DNA of 64,000 bases from assembly GCA_963210315.1 (NCBI GenBank), contig OY723272.1:1798001-1862000 (forward strand), read 5' to 3'. The DNA is from Rhynchopus euleeides. Lineage: Eukaryota; Euglenozoa; Diplonemea; Diplonemida; Diplonemidae. The notes beneath the pieces are model-generated. The model did not search any database, was not told where the DNA came from, and saw only the letters and a list, made by a program, of their open reading frames with translations. Positions 41,085-52,661 of this stretch are shown here, piece by piece (within the stretch, counting starts at the first letter, position 1; each line of letters begins with the position of its first letter). Both the position numbers and the translations under genes were made by a program.

Positions 41085-42596
41085 ATGGGTGCCTGCACCT
41101 CACCGACGGGCCACGCCACCCCGGACACATCACAGCCCCCTTCCTCCTCCTTCGCAAAGCGCCTCCTCTCCCGACCTGACACCACGCCGCACCTCCACGC
41201 CCAGGGCGGCGAACGCCCTCTCCTCTTCGCCCCCGCCGCCACCACCACCACCACTCCCACCACCACACCCGAGAGCTGCTGGGGGTCCTCCTGCACGATC
41301 CACTCCAGCCCTTCTTCGCTGTCTGATAAATCTCGGGGAGAGCGCAGATGCAACGGGTCGCACACATGCATTAATTCATCTCCAGAGGGCACTGCCACGC
41401 CATGCCCGCCAGGCAGCCCCACGAGTGGTGCGCTGGAGGCTCTTCTCAATGCCGCAGAGTCTGGTGACCTGCAGAGCTGCGCCCGCCTCCTCTCGTCAGG
41501 CGTCCTCCCCGACGCCAACTGCGCCCGGCCCGACGAGAGGTTTGCAGGCGGGTTTGCCACGCCGATGCTCTACGCTGTGCTGCGGGGGGATATCACAATG
41601 TGCCGATCACTCCTCCGGCATAACGCCTTTCAAAACGAGGCGCTTCTCCAAGCGATCCGGATGGGCCGCACCGACCTCTGCAGATCCCTCGCCGACTCCG
41701 GGCTTGACATCCCCGGGGCCCTGGACTCCCTCCTGAGCGCCTCCGGCGAAAACCTCACGGCTGAGCTTGTCACATCGCTTGTCGAAAGCCCTGAGGCAAT
41801 GTCCTTCATCCTCTGCTGTGGGGTGGACCCATCGCACGACGTGCCGCGCGGCTGCCTCCTCTGGGCTGCCTCAGAGGGGAAGCCTGCGGCATGCAGGTTG
41901 CTGGTTGCCTGCGGTGCGGGGCAGGAGGATGTATCTGCTGCAGCATTTCTCGCAGCGCGCAGCGGGCACGCCAGCCTGCTGGACTTTCTCCTCGGAAGCG
42001 GTGCGGACCACCGCGGAAGAGGTGCGCTTTGGGCAGCGGCACAGCAGGGGCACGGAGAGGCCTGCCGGGTGCTGCTTGCGCATGGCGCAGACCCGAGGGG
42101 TGATGATGGTTCAGGGGACGGGGCGCCCCTCCTCGCAGCTGCGGAGGGTGGGTCCCCTGCAACCTGCGAGCTGCTGCTGCAGCATGGCGCGGATCTGCGC
42201 TGCGCCGAAGCCTCTGGGGCAGGGCCTCTGGCCCTGGCAGCCCGGAGAGGGGCTTCGGAGCTCTGCAGGGTGTTTCTGGATCACGGCGCGGATGCCAACG
42301 CATCCGATGCGTATGGCAGCACGCCGCTGCACGATGCGGCGTATGGAGGGCACCTCGAGGCCTGCGCGGCCCTGCTGGAGAGGGGCAGCGTGGCGGGGTG
42401 CTGCAATGCCTTCGGCGAGTCCCCTCTGATGCTCGCAGCGGTGGCGGGGCATGACGGTGTCTGCCGTGCCTTGGAGGCGCGTGGGGCTGACCCCCGTGAG
42501 GCGTATGCGCCTGGGGGGCGGTGTGCAGAGTGGCGTGTGGTGGAGGAGGGTGCGAGTGGCGGAAGGGCGGTGGCATCCGGGGGGGCGTCTTCCTGA
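41085..42596 (+). CDS. Ankyrin-repeat protein with N-myristoylation/palmitoylation signal
   Basis: 503 aa. It starts MGACTSPTG: Gly2, Cys4 and Ser6 fit dual acylation (N-myristoyl plus palmitoyl), which anchors proteins to plasma or flagellar membranes. A Ser/Thr/Pro-rich linker (about 10-115) precedes roughly nine or ten ankyrin repeats (about 118-480), e.g. ALWAAAQQGHGEACRVLLAH, LAAAEGGSPATCELLLQHGA, STPLHDAAYGGHLEACAALL, SPLMLAAVAGHDGVCRALEA. Ankyrin repeats are protein-binding; no catalytic domain is present. The ATG is 4 nt past CCACAG and a long pyrimidine tract, supporting this start over the open frame upstream. AATAAA is at about 43120. Confidence 0.88.
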   Translation: MGACTSPTGHATPDTSQPPSSSFAKRLLSRPDTTPHLHAQGGERPLLFAPAATTTTTPTTTPESCWGSSCTIHSSPSSLSDKSRGERRCNGSHTCINSSPEGTATPCPPGSPTSGALEALLNAAESGDLQSCARLLSSGVLPDANCARPDERFAGGFATPMLYAVLRGDITMCRSLLRHNAFQNEALLQAIRMGRTDLCRSLADSGLDIPGALDSLLSASGENLTAELVTSLVESPEAMSFILCCGVDPSHDVPRGCLLWAASEGKPAACRLLVACGAGQEDVSAAAFLAARSGHASLLDFLLGSGADHRGRGALWAAAQQGHGEACRVLLAHGADPRGDDGSGDGAPLLAAAEGGSPATCELLLQHGADLRCAEASGAGPLALAARRGASELCRVFLDHGADANASDAYGSTPLHDAAYGGHLEACAALLERGSVAGCCNAFGESPLMLAAVAGHDGVCRALEARGADPREAYAPGGRCAEWRVVEEGASGGRAVASGGASS

Positions 42597-43534
42597 GGTG
42601 TAGGCCTCCCCCCCCCCCCCCCCCGTCTTGTGTTGTCGGCGTGCCGCTGTGGGGGGTTCGCACCACCCATCCCTCCGGTGGGGGTCCTGTGGGGCCCAGA
42701 GGTGTCTGCCGCGGTGGGGGGTATGGGGGGGGGGGGGGATATTTTTTCTGAAGGAAATCCGCGCTGTGTGTGGGTTTCTTCGAGGGTTATTTATTGCTCT
42801 GAGGGATTGGGAGTGGTGCCTCCTTCCCCCCTCGGCCCGGCCCCCCCGTGCAGTTTTTACAAAAGCATGTGGGGGGGGCGTGTGTTGTGCGTGCGTGCCT
42901 TCGCTCAGAAAAAATACAGAAAAGGTGAGAACAGTGGAGGGAAGTGTCTGCTGTTGTGGTGCCCCCTCGCAAAACAAAACAAAACAAAACGGTTTCTTTT
43001 GCAAAGGGACACAGTTTGACACGCAACAAACCCTGCAGAAAAAGGCCACTCCATAATTATCCAACAGAACCTTGTTTTTCAACTTGCCCCCGACGGTGCG
43101 TGTTGTGTTGCGCGTGTCTAATAAAACTCCGGGCATCACAAGCGTAGAGAATGCCTGTAGTCGGCATTCCCCCCGCCAATTTTGCTCCCTTCTCTAGCGT
43201 TCTCGAGAGACTCCTGAGCAAAATTAGACACACGCCCACTCGCCACCCGCCACCTTCTCACACCTAACACAAAAAACCCCACTCCCCACTTATTGCTTTT
43301 GAGGGTCTTTCGGGCCTCCTCCCCGAGTCGGCTGTTGTGCGGTGTGCGTTGCGGCCAGGCGTCTCTCTAGCCTTTCGTCTGTGTGCTGCCGTGCCTCCGA
43401 TATTGGTTTTCTTTCCCACCGTGATGTCGGGGGGGGTGTGGGGGGGGGGGGAAGTAAATCAGCCATTGCTCTGCAGACAGAAGGCGCCTTCATCGCGAGC
43501 ACCTCAGGGGTGTCTCGGGAGGTGGGGGGGGGGG
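42597..43534. other. Ankyrin-gene 3' flank
   Basis: C- and G-runs, a CTTCGCTCAGAAA...GACACAGTTTGACAC repeat copy (about 42899-43022), an AATAAA near 43120, and G-runs before element E. No gene. Confidence 0.45.
42899..43022 (+). repeat. Dispersed 'CCTTCGCTC ... GACACAGTTTTGACAC' repeat
   Basis: It begins GCCTTCGCTCAGAAAAAATA, continues AGAAAAGGTGAGAA, and ends AAGGGACACAGTTTGACACG. Related copies at about 49708-49805, 49853-49955 and, shorter, 60964-61045. Possibly a SINE-like or 3'-UTR-derived repeat. Confidence 0.6.
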
Positions 43535-44686
43535 TAGGGGGGGTCAAATGCCACCCTTTTACGTGGACAAACACGATTTTTCAAAAAACCGGCGCAGAGG
43601 CCCCAAAGCCCCCGTAAACCCTCCAAACCCCCCCAGATCGGTCCGGAAACCCATCGAACCCCACTTTTCCACCATTCCGGGCACCTCAGGTGCCCGAATT
43701 GGGGTACCTAAATTTTGTGCCACCGTTTGGTACCGTACAGTGCCACTGTGTGGGAGGTTGGAAAAGAAAATGCCCCAACACACCACATCTGAGGGTTGCA
43801 ATGCATGTTGCTTGCCAACCACGTCATCCGGTGGGTGTCAGGCGCTATGTAGGTGGCATTAGCCAGGTCTTCGATGAGTTCTGGCTTGTATATGTACCTC
43901 CCTGCCACCATGCACCGGGAGGCTGCCTGTAGGTACGGAACAAGTCCAGATGGTCGTGTGATTCCTGTGCAGCAGTGCTCCACAACCGGGATGTGTTGAC
44001 AACGACTGTTGCAACACGAGCTGTACATTCCGGGAACACACGAAGTGCGCTGTCGTGGTACCCATTGTGCCAGAATTGGTACTTGCTGCGGTCTACTTTG
44101 CCTGGCCCAAGAGCACTGGTACTGAACAGTGCAATATGCGTGGCGAGGTGAATGCAACGGAAGCGCGCAAAGTCAATACAGCTCTCGGATGGCGGGTGGT
44201 GGTGCCACTAGTGTGTGACGTTCACTCGAGGATACAACGCATCACAATGAATCAGCAACCGTGGACCGAGTACAATACGCTCTCTGTGGCTGGTGTGGGG
44301 GACAAAGGCAGTGCCTGTGCCGCAGGCAGGGAGGTACATATACAAGCCAGAACACATCGAAGACCTGGCTCATGCCACCTACATAGCGCCTGACACCCAC
44401 CGGATGACGTGGTTGGCAAGCAACATGCATTGCAACCCTCAGATGTGGTGTGTTGGGGCATTTTCTTTTCCAACCTCCCACACAGTGGCACTGTACGGTA
44501 CCAAACGGTGGCACAAAATTTAGGTACCCCAATTCGGGCACCTGAGGTGCCCGGAATGGTGGAAAAGTGGGGTTCGATGGGTTTCCGGACCGATCTGGGG
44601 GGGTTTGGAGGGTTTACGGGGGCTTTGGGGCCTCTGCGCCGGTTTTTTGAAAAATCGTGTTTGTCACCCCCATTTGACCCCCCCTA
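43535..44686. mobile_element. Long-TIR element E
   Basis: Ends TAGGGGGGGTCAAATG (43535) and its inverse (44686). Arms of ~360-370 bp (43535-43906 and 44327-44686) are almost identical, including GACAAACACGATTTTTCAAA and CACATCTGAGGGTTGCAATG. Only ~420 bp is unique and no domain is recognisable. G- or C-runs flank it. Belongs with elements A, C and D. Confidence 0.85.
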
Positions 44687-45364
44687 GGGGGGGGGGGTGG
44701 TTTTCTCTGCAGCTGGCGTTCCACAACCATTCTCTGGGCCTGCTTTTTATTTTGTTCGGGCCATGCCGTGTCATGTCATATGCCATGGGATGGTCAAAAG
44801 TGAAAAGGGCTGCCGATACATCTCTCGTCTTGCGTTCAGGAGGGGGGGGGTGGGGGAGGGAGCTATTCGCTCGAAAGTGCGGAAAAAAATAGCTCGCACC
44901 CCGTTCTCCGAATAGCCAGGCCCGAGGTGCAGTGGCACACAGTTTTGATTCAGAAGTAGTCTCGCCACCCACCACCATTCCACCCCCTGTGATTTCTCAT
45001 AAGGGATTCCTTTTTTTTTCCCAGCGCCCACCAGTCATACCACACCAACACCACCACACACACACACACCCCGGCAGAGCCCTGATCTCCCGCCCACCCC
45101 CTGCACGGCGGTGGCAAGGCGGAGGGGGAGGGAGAAGGCCTAACCAGGGAGGGCGGTGGTGGGGGTTGGAGGGCGGTTCGGGTTCCCGTGCCCCGTGCCC
45201 CCCCCCTCTCCCTCTCCCGCCCACCGCCAACAAATACACAAAAAAATACGAAGCATCGCCCAACACTGAACTATGAGGCAGTGAAGGGTCAGTGGGGCTG
45301 GGTTATTTCCCTCCACCCCGGCGGCGCTGTAACCCCCACAGCTCCCCCTTTCTGAGCTCCTAAG
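44687..45364. other. Interval between element E and the 1244-aa gene
   Basis: No gene. G-runs near 44841-44860, a CA microsatellite (45053-45070), and a C-rich tract ending CTCCTAAG directly before the ATG at 45365. Confidence 0.5.
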
Positions 45365-48300
45365 ATGGTGCGCACGATGCAGCGGCAAGGGTCGGGCGGT
45401 TTTCTAGGTGGGGGAGACAATGGGGGTGGCGGAGGTGCGGCTGATAAAGCGGCGAAACAGAGGCAGTATAAGGCCGAGCTGGATGAACAGCGCAGGATGA
45501 AGGAGGTCCTGCGCGTCGCAGGGGACAGCGACACGGGGAGGCACCAAGGCATCGGACAGGGCGTGCCTCACCTGCCCAGAGCTGAGCCTGAGGAGGTGGG
45601 TCTCTTTGCAGGTCTGGGGAGGGGTGAGACAGAGGCTCACAAGCGGCAGCGAGAGCTGGACTACCGACATGCCCTCGAGCAGCAGCAGGAGGAGTCGAAG
45701 CAGCAGCGGAGGCATTCCCAGGGCGAGCTGCAGGGGGTGACACACACGCATCCACACCCGCATCCGCAGCCGCACCTGCCGCATCCAGGCGATGCCAATC
45801 CGGCGGTGCGGCAGGTCAGCCCTGGGCAGGAGCACGGGGTGGTCCCGGTACCTGGGGCATCGCCTCCTTTTCAGCAGCCGTTTCAGCAGCCTCCAGGGTT
45901 GGTGCCTGTGCCGCCTGCGCTGCCCCCTGCGATGACAGTCCCGCAGACACCCGATCAGTTCTATCAGCAGCAGCAGCAGCAGCAGCAGGCTGCATACATG
46001 CAGGCATACATGCAGCAGCAGCAGCAGCAGGCGTACCAGCAGCAGGTGGGCTACCCTATGGGATACCCGCCGCCACCCCCACCGGCGATGGCGATGGCGG
46101 GAGGAGGTGGCACACCTTACTTCCCCGGGGCACCACCCCCCGGGACAGCTGGGTCCTACCCGCTGACAAGCCCCGGGGTTCCGTACGGCCTCCACGGCGG
46201 GGGTGTGCCGGCGCCGATGTCGCTGGGTGGAGGTGTCGGGGGTGGGACCCCCGGGATGCTGCCGCCCGGCCCCAACGTGTGGTCGTCTGTGGCGAGCTCC
46301 GGGTTCCCGCAGGCGGTGAGCAGGGAGGTGAGCCGGGAGGGCGGGATGCGGGATGATGTCAGCCATATCAGCCGTGGGGAGTCGCATGCGCCGAGCCATG
46401 TCAGCCACGTCAGCCATGTCAGCTATGGGGGGAGCCACGGTGAGGAGCAGCACCACCAGCAGCAGCAGCCCAGGCAGGTGGTGGTGCCGCATCACGGCGA
46501 CCGCCCGGATTCGCATGAGTCAGCGGGGCATCCCAAGAATCCCGGTGGTGGTGAGCGGGGTGGGCATGTGACGTGGATTAACGGGCGAGCCGTGCTTGCA
46601 GCCGATCAGGATATGGACAGGATCCGGAAGGAGAAGGAAGCGAAGCTGGAGCTGCGCCGCGAGTTGGATGAGCAGCAGCGTATGAACGAAGAGAGGAAGC
46701 GGCGGGAGAAGGAGGAGCGGAAGCGTGAGGACAAGCTGCTGGAGGAGCGCATCGAGGCGGAGCGGCGGCAGGACGAGGAGGAGGCGAAGGCGAAGAAGGA
46801 GAAGGAGCGTGCCGAGGCGCGTGCGGCGGAGGAGAGGAGGCAGGAGGAGGCGGCACGGAAGGAGGCCGAGGAGGAGGAGCGGCAGCGGAAGGTGAAGGAG
46901 GAGAGGGAGAGGGCGCGTGAGGCGCAGGAGAGGGAGAGGGAGCTGAAGGCGCAGCAGCAGCAGGAGCAGCGCGCGAGGGAGAGGGAGATGGAGTTGGAGC
47001 GGGAGGAGGAGCGGCGTGAGGCGGAGGAGCGACAACGCCGTGCGGCTCTCGAGCAGCAGCAGCAGGAGCAGCAGCAACTGCAGCATCAAGAGCAGCAGCA
47101 GATGTCGTACCACCAGCATCATCATTACCACCAGCATCAACAGAGTGTGCGCTTCACCCCGCAGTCGGCTGCATCGCAGCCTCCGTCGCAGGCGATGTTC
47201 TCAGAGCCCCCCGTGTCTGCGCCTGTCGACGACGCGTTCGGCGCGCACCACTCCATCCACAGCCACTCCGCCTCCGGGCACAGCATGCCGGCGGCGGGCG
47301 GCGGCAGCCCCACCTTCGGCTACGCCTGCCCCGACTGCGGGCAGACGGAGGACACCGCGAAGCCCTTCTGCCGCCTCACGGGGCAGCGCCACATGTTCCC
47401 CTACGGGGGTGGCCTGCACAGCCCCACCCGCTCCGTGTCGTCGCAGTCGTCGAGGCAGGACGGGCATCAACACCACCACCACCATCAACATCAACACCAA
47501 CACCATCAGCAGCAGCACCACCAGGCGCCCCCCGGGTATTCCCCAGGGGTGCCTGCGATGCAGGTGCTGCCCAGCATGCCCTCACCCACTGCCTCGCCTG
47601 CTGTGCTGCCCCAGGCAGGCAGTCCCGTCGGGCGGGATGCGCTCCCCCGGCAGGGGACTGACACGGCCCACCCCGAGGTGGACGGCATGTTCGGAGTCGA
47701 TACCTCGATGGAGGCCGACACGACCTTCGTCTACCCGCAGAGCCCGCCGCAGCAGCCGCAGCCGCGCTCCGCCGCCGCAGCCGCCGCCACCGCCTCCCCC
47801 GAGATGCGGTGCGACGCGGATCACTTCATCGCGGTGCACCCTGCAAACGCGTCCCCCTCGACCCGGGGGGGCACCTCATCCGCCTGCTCCTCCTCTGCGG
47901 CAAACCTTTCCCCGGTGGCCCCCGGGTCCTCCGCCCTCGCACCATGCGACGGCGTCTCGCAGGTTACCGACGAGCTCTCCACCCTGCACGCCGCGTCTCC
48001 CACAAAACCCCCTTCCCCCGACACCGCGCCACCCCCTCTGCCTGCTGTGGTGCCGCCCGTGACATCCAGCGTCTCCCACACGGTGCCCATGCTTCCGGAT
48101 GATGCACCGCCCAGCCAGGCGGAGAAGGTTGCGGTGTGGGAGGTGCCTGGCCCTGTCGGGTCGCCGAAGGACGACGCGAAGCGGCGCAGCGGGAAGAAGA
48201 AGCGGAAGAAGAAGAAGGCGGGGCAGCCCGAATACTCGGATGAGGATACCGTGATCTCGGAGCTGGATGACACGGTGTCGCAGAGGGTTATCCTGGCAAA

Positions 48301-49292
48301 CCTCCCGGAGGAGGTGCTGTCACAAACACGCAACTTTGAGGGCCGCCCCGCCACCGTCACCAGCGGGAGGTACGCAGCGACACCGCGGTGTGACGACGGG
48401 CCTGATGAGGCCTGCCCCCGTGTGGAGGTGCGCCAGCAGGTGACAGTGGAGGCCTTGTCCCAGCTCTCCTTCCGCGCATCCACCGCGGGAAACCTCATGT
48501 CGGCGAAAAGGCCCAACGGGGAGAGGTTCGCAGCGACGCTCTCCGGAGATGCATGGGGTAAAGGCGGTGCCCCGTCCTCCCTCCGCCGCTCCTCCTCGAC
48601 CCTGCCGGGCGGGGTGGCGGAGTCGGCGGGGGAGCCCGCATCGCGTGCCCCGTCATCCGCTCTGACGGCCCGCCCCCTCGACAGCCGGCAGCCGCGGGGG
48701 CGGCTGTCCCCTATCCCCGACGCGCCTGCCCTCCCGGTGCGGGCGCATTCCCCCCCTTCCCGCAAGCTGCAGGATAAGGCTGACCGGTTTGGGCGGCCCT
48801 ACTCTGCACCGCTCAAAGGGACGCTCCCGGAGATCGAGCCGCACGGAGGGGCGAGTGGGGGTGTAGCAGGAGGGGGGGGCGTGGCGGGGGGTGGGCTGCC
48901 TGCCGTGTCGCAGCGGCCGAAGACTCTGAAGGATGCGCTGTCGGTAGGTGGGGCGGGGAAGGGCGGAGGCGTGTGCAGCCCGATTGTGAGAAGTGCGAGC
49001 CTCACGACAATGAGCCTGAAGGATTCGAAGGGTATGTGCGAACCGGGGTTCCTTTATGAGTTGTAGCGGCAGCGCGCTGTGTCGGCAGGTGGGGGGGGGG
49101 GGGGGGTGAGTTGGGGCGAAGGGAGTGTGCATTCTGTCCCCCATCTCGATTCATCTCCATGTGTTTTCTGGATGGCTTTCAGCCACACACACACACACAC
49201 CCACCCCCTGTTTCCTTCCTGCAGATCTTGATCATATCCTGAGCCGCAACATCAACCGACTCAGCAACCTCAAGCGCGAGGGGGTGCCGTAG
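45365..49292 (+). CDS. Large Gln/Glu-rich coiled-coil protein, two exons (1244 aa); possibly centrosome/cilium-related
   Basis: Exon 1 is 45365-49031 and exon 2 49225-49292, joined across a 193-nt intron GTATGT...CTGCAG; this replaces a read-through tail with DLDHILSRNINRLSNLKREG before the stop. Three short motifs (KQRQYKAELDEQRRMKE ~30, KRQRELDYRHALEQQQEESK ~95, KLELRRELDEQQRMNEERK ~420) resemble the R-x-Y/L-x-x-x-L-x-x-Q segments of CSPP1-type spindle/cilium proteins. Then a ~170-residue charged coiled coil, CAG-coded Gln and His tracts, a Cys/His cluster (CPDCGQTEDTAKPFCRLTGQ ~657), a KKKRKKKKA basic patch (~940), and a disordered tail. The Cys/His cluster could bind zinc. The ATG abuts an AG. 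Family assignment tentative. Confidence 0.8.
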
Positions 49293-49707
49293 CGAGTTCA
49301 GGCCACAACGAGGTGTTCCTCCACCGCCGCCGCTTGCAATACCTCCACCGCCGCTGCTTGCAATGCATGGCACTTCTCCATCAGGTGGAGAGACGGGAGA
49401 GGGAGACGAGAGCTGTGAGCGAGGCTCTCGGAGCAGGGGATTTATCTACACTTTTTGAATCAGAGGAGAGAGAGAAAGAGAGAAGAAGAAGAATGAAGAA
49501 AGAAGAAGGCGAACGAAAGAGGGTTACACATTCTTGTCTGGCAGCGTGTGCTTTCAAGAGCCCCCGAGCCAAGGAGGTGCATGCCCATTTTGCGGGATAT
49601 TCGCAGGACCGTTCTGTTGTGAGCATGAGTTTGCTTTGTTTGGCTGGTGATATAGCCTGTTCCTGCCCCTGCTGCTAGTGACCCAGTGATCATCACTGAG
49701 AGGGGCT

Positions 49708-49955
49708 CTTCGCTCAGACGAAGTGTAGAAAATGTGAGAAGAAACAAAAGGGTGGAGCTGTGTGTGTGGGGTGTGTGTGCCTCGAAAGTGACACAGTTAG
49801 TATGAGCGACACACACACGGTGGCAGAGAGCAACAGGCTTTCCCCCCCACCGAGTGCCTTCGCTCTGAAGAACTGCAGGAAAGTGAGAAAAAAAAGTGAA
49901 CCACCTCACAAAATAAGCCGCTGGCTGTAAAGTGACACAGTTTTGACACACCAAG
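49708..49955 (+). repeat. Two further copies of the 'TTCGCTC ... GACACAG' repeat
   Basis: Copies start TCTTCGCTCAGACGAAGTGT (49708) and CCTTCGCTCTGAAGAACTGC (49855) and end GTGACACAGTTAGTATG and GTGACACAGTTTTGACACAC. Confidence 0.6.
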
Positions 49956-50484
49956 TGGCACATCATGGTTAAAGGCCTTCCCCCCTCCCCCCGCTTGTTG
50001 ATATTTTTCGCCCCCCCGCCACCTCTTTTTCACAAAAAAAGCCCAGTTTCAATGTATTGTTCCGAAGAAGAAGGGGGATGGGTTGTGCCGATTGCAGCGG
50101 CGTGGTTATCAGCAGCGTCTCTCAGAAAGAAATCTCGGATTTAACTTGGGTAGAAAAAAACGAGGCGAGGAGCGTTGGTATCGTTGTGCTACGAAATACA
50201 AATGCCCGCCTCTGAATTACTTGTCCCACTCTGGTGGTAGCGTGGCATATCCTCTATCCTGATCCCCTCTCCCCTCTCCCCCCCGCCCCGCCCACTTCAG
50301 TTTTGTATTGCGTTTTTTTTATCCGGATCTTGCAAGTCACTTTCCCCATTTATTGCCACGCTCCCCCCCCCCACCGCGTGCCTGAGCCAACGGGTTTGAA
50401 TCTGAATTTTCTTTGGAGGATTCTTCATATTCCTGGATTTCCCGAATTTCCTGGATTTCCCCCGGCCCCTTAGGCGATTTCAGG

Positions 50485-50665
50485 GCGGACAGGGCGGACA
50501 TGCCCGGACCCGGAAATCCGGGTGTCCGGATGTCCGGGTCCAATTTTGACCCCCCCCCCCCCCCCCCGGACATTTCCCGAATTTCCCGCCCGGACAGGGC
50601 GGACATGTCCGGACCCGGAAATTCGGGAAATCCAATTTTGACCCCCCCCCGGACATGTCCGGCCA
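50485..50665. repeat. CCGGACATGTCCGG-type repeat array
   Basis: CGGACATG, CCCGGACCCGGAAAT and TCCGG words recur eight or more times in 180 bp with C-runs between; several are perfect palindromes. Confidence 0.7.
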
Positions 50666-50758
50666 GGACCTCAATAGTTTGATTTTTGGTCCAGAAAATA
50701 GTTTGAAAATTTTTGAAATCTGGGTGCCCAAATTTTTTGCTCCTAAGACCGGCGATTT

Positions 50759-50885
50759 GTAGGGGGACCCTTTCGAATTTTTTTTTGGAGAAGGGTAAAT
50801 TGAACGTTTTTGGCCAAATGAAGCCACTGCGACCATTCCCGGGCCTCGGAAATCAGATTTTGGCCCCTCAAATGCGGTGCCGGTC
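50759..50885 (+). repeat. GTAGGGGGACC repeat, ~125 bp copy
   Basis: Starts GTAGGGGGACCCTTTCGAAT and continues AAATTGAACGTTTTTGGCCA, CACTGCGACCATTCCCGGGC to GGTGCCGGTCC. A ~125-bp homologue is at 57297-57425; head-only copies are at 28918 and 57990, and inverse ones near 56735 and 56925. Confidence 0.75.
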
Positions 50886-50944
50886 CGGACAAAAAACCGA
50901 AAAAATCGTGAAAAATGGCCCATTTTCCCCAGCCAAAACATGGT

Positions 50945-51105
50945 TTCACAGAATTCTGACAGAAAAATGCCCAGAATTTCCAGATTTTTAAAATCTGCAG
51001 AATCTGAGAAATTCTGTAGAATTCTGCAGATTCTGAGAATTCTGACAGAATTCTGCAGATTCTGTCAGATTCTGAGAATTCTGGGAGAATTCTGAGAATT
51101 CTGCC
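50945..51105. repeat. AGAATTCTG-word satellite
   Basis: AGAATTCTG, CAGATTCTG and GAGAATTCTG words repeat irregularly; many are self-complementary. A CAGATTTTTC-word relative fills about 56950-57230. Confidence 0.7.
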
Positions 51106-52661
51106 AGTGGCTTGTGGCCAACTAGCAGCAGCCTGGTATGACAGGGTAGTCATACACAGGCTATGTACAGGGTCGGCCTCGTCCTGGACCAGTCGTAGGC
51201 TTATGCTACTGTTGGTTCTCAGGACTGGCCACCACTGCGCGGGTCAATTTTTTGAAAAGGGGGCCTTGACCAAAGGCAAACAGTTTTTGAGTTCTTGCAC
51301 CACTTCATCTCGGGACTACTCTGATTGGATTCCTCGGATTCGTCGACACACTGTTTCAGAACTGTGCACTTCTCCATCCACACCGGCATCGGGTCACCCG
51401 CTGAATGCCGTGAGGGCCGAAGCCCAGGGTCAGATTTCGGTACAAGGCGATTAACAGGTCGTTGAGAGGTTCGCAAGTTTAAATGTACCTACAAAAGCTT
51501 CATGTACCCGTGATAGGGATTTAGTCATTGCTATAGGTGAAGATCAGAGCCCAGGCGGGATGTAAGACAGGGTGTCGCAGATGCAACAATATCTCCAGAG
51601 CCACTTTGTATGCCTTTGTTCGGGATGCCCCTTCACCTGTCGCGCTTAGGTTCCGTCCAAGTTCGCCGATTCCAGTGCTTCAAGAGAGCACACAGTTCCT
51701 TCCCAGTAGTCTTCATCCTCGGTTCCGAATCATCGCAGTCCCTCGAATCCATGGTGCAGAACTAAATTCTCGAAAGGTGGTCAATGTTTTGAAAGGGGCC
51801 CGTGACCAGCGGAAATTGGAATTTTTGACCCAAACCTGCAAGTGTACTGTTGTTTAACGTTGTCCAAAGCCCCTTGCGGTGTGACAGTACATTCGTTATG
51901 TGAATATCTGTCACATGGCTATGGCAACACAGACACAGGCAAGCTGGGGAGGCGTCGCGTCCGTCGAAAAGATCATTTCTGCACAACTACCGGCATCGCA
52001 GCTACGGTAGAAGTGACTGACCCTGTTCTTGTAATCTTGACGCTGGAAAATTCCATTCGGAAATACCAAACACATCCACTGAAAGTGGATGGAATGGGCG
52101 TCAAGACCGTGATTTTTGGGGAGTGGACTGCCCTGTATCGTGAACCCGCTGAGGGTACAAAATACAGAACAGGGAGGCACAGGTGCAGGCACAACAGTGG
52201 CAACACAAACAGGCAGGCAGGCAACACAACAATGGATGCAGAAAAAGAGCTTTGTTGGGGGCTCGGTGCCTGCACGCCTCTGTGGATTGGCCGAAGTGAT
52301 TCTTCTTTTTGGGGCACCTCACAGAGGTACAGCAGAGGTCCAAATTTTCAAGGCGACACGCGGAAGTGCCGCACGTGAGTTTCACCGACACCCCCCCCCC
52401 CCCATTCCGACCCCGGGCCTGTCATCGCGACTGCTGTGTTCCATTTCTGGACTCTGAGAACAACAAAGAAAATATAGAGAGACCTTTGTGCGCCAAGGCG
52501 GGCAAAATCTGATGTACACGTAGATCTGCTTGTAGTATCTGTTGCCGAAGCGCCCACAATATTTTTGACACTGACACGAGTCGGCCTCCTGCAGTGAAAA
52601 CAGTTAAAATCGGCCACTGGGGACCAGGAAATGTAGACCTCAATCAGAAATGCAGAGAAGT

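Noticed and set aside
51842-52378. 178-codon plus-strand ORF
   Set aside because: Residues look partly protein-like, but there is no domain, no acceptor and no conserved neighbour; left unannotated.
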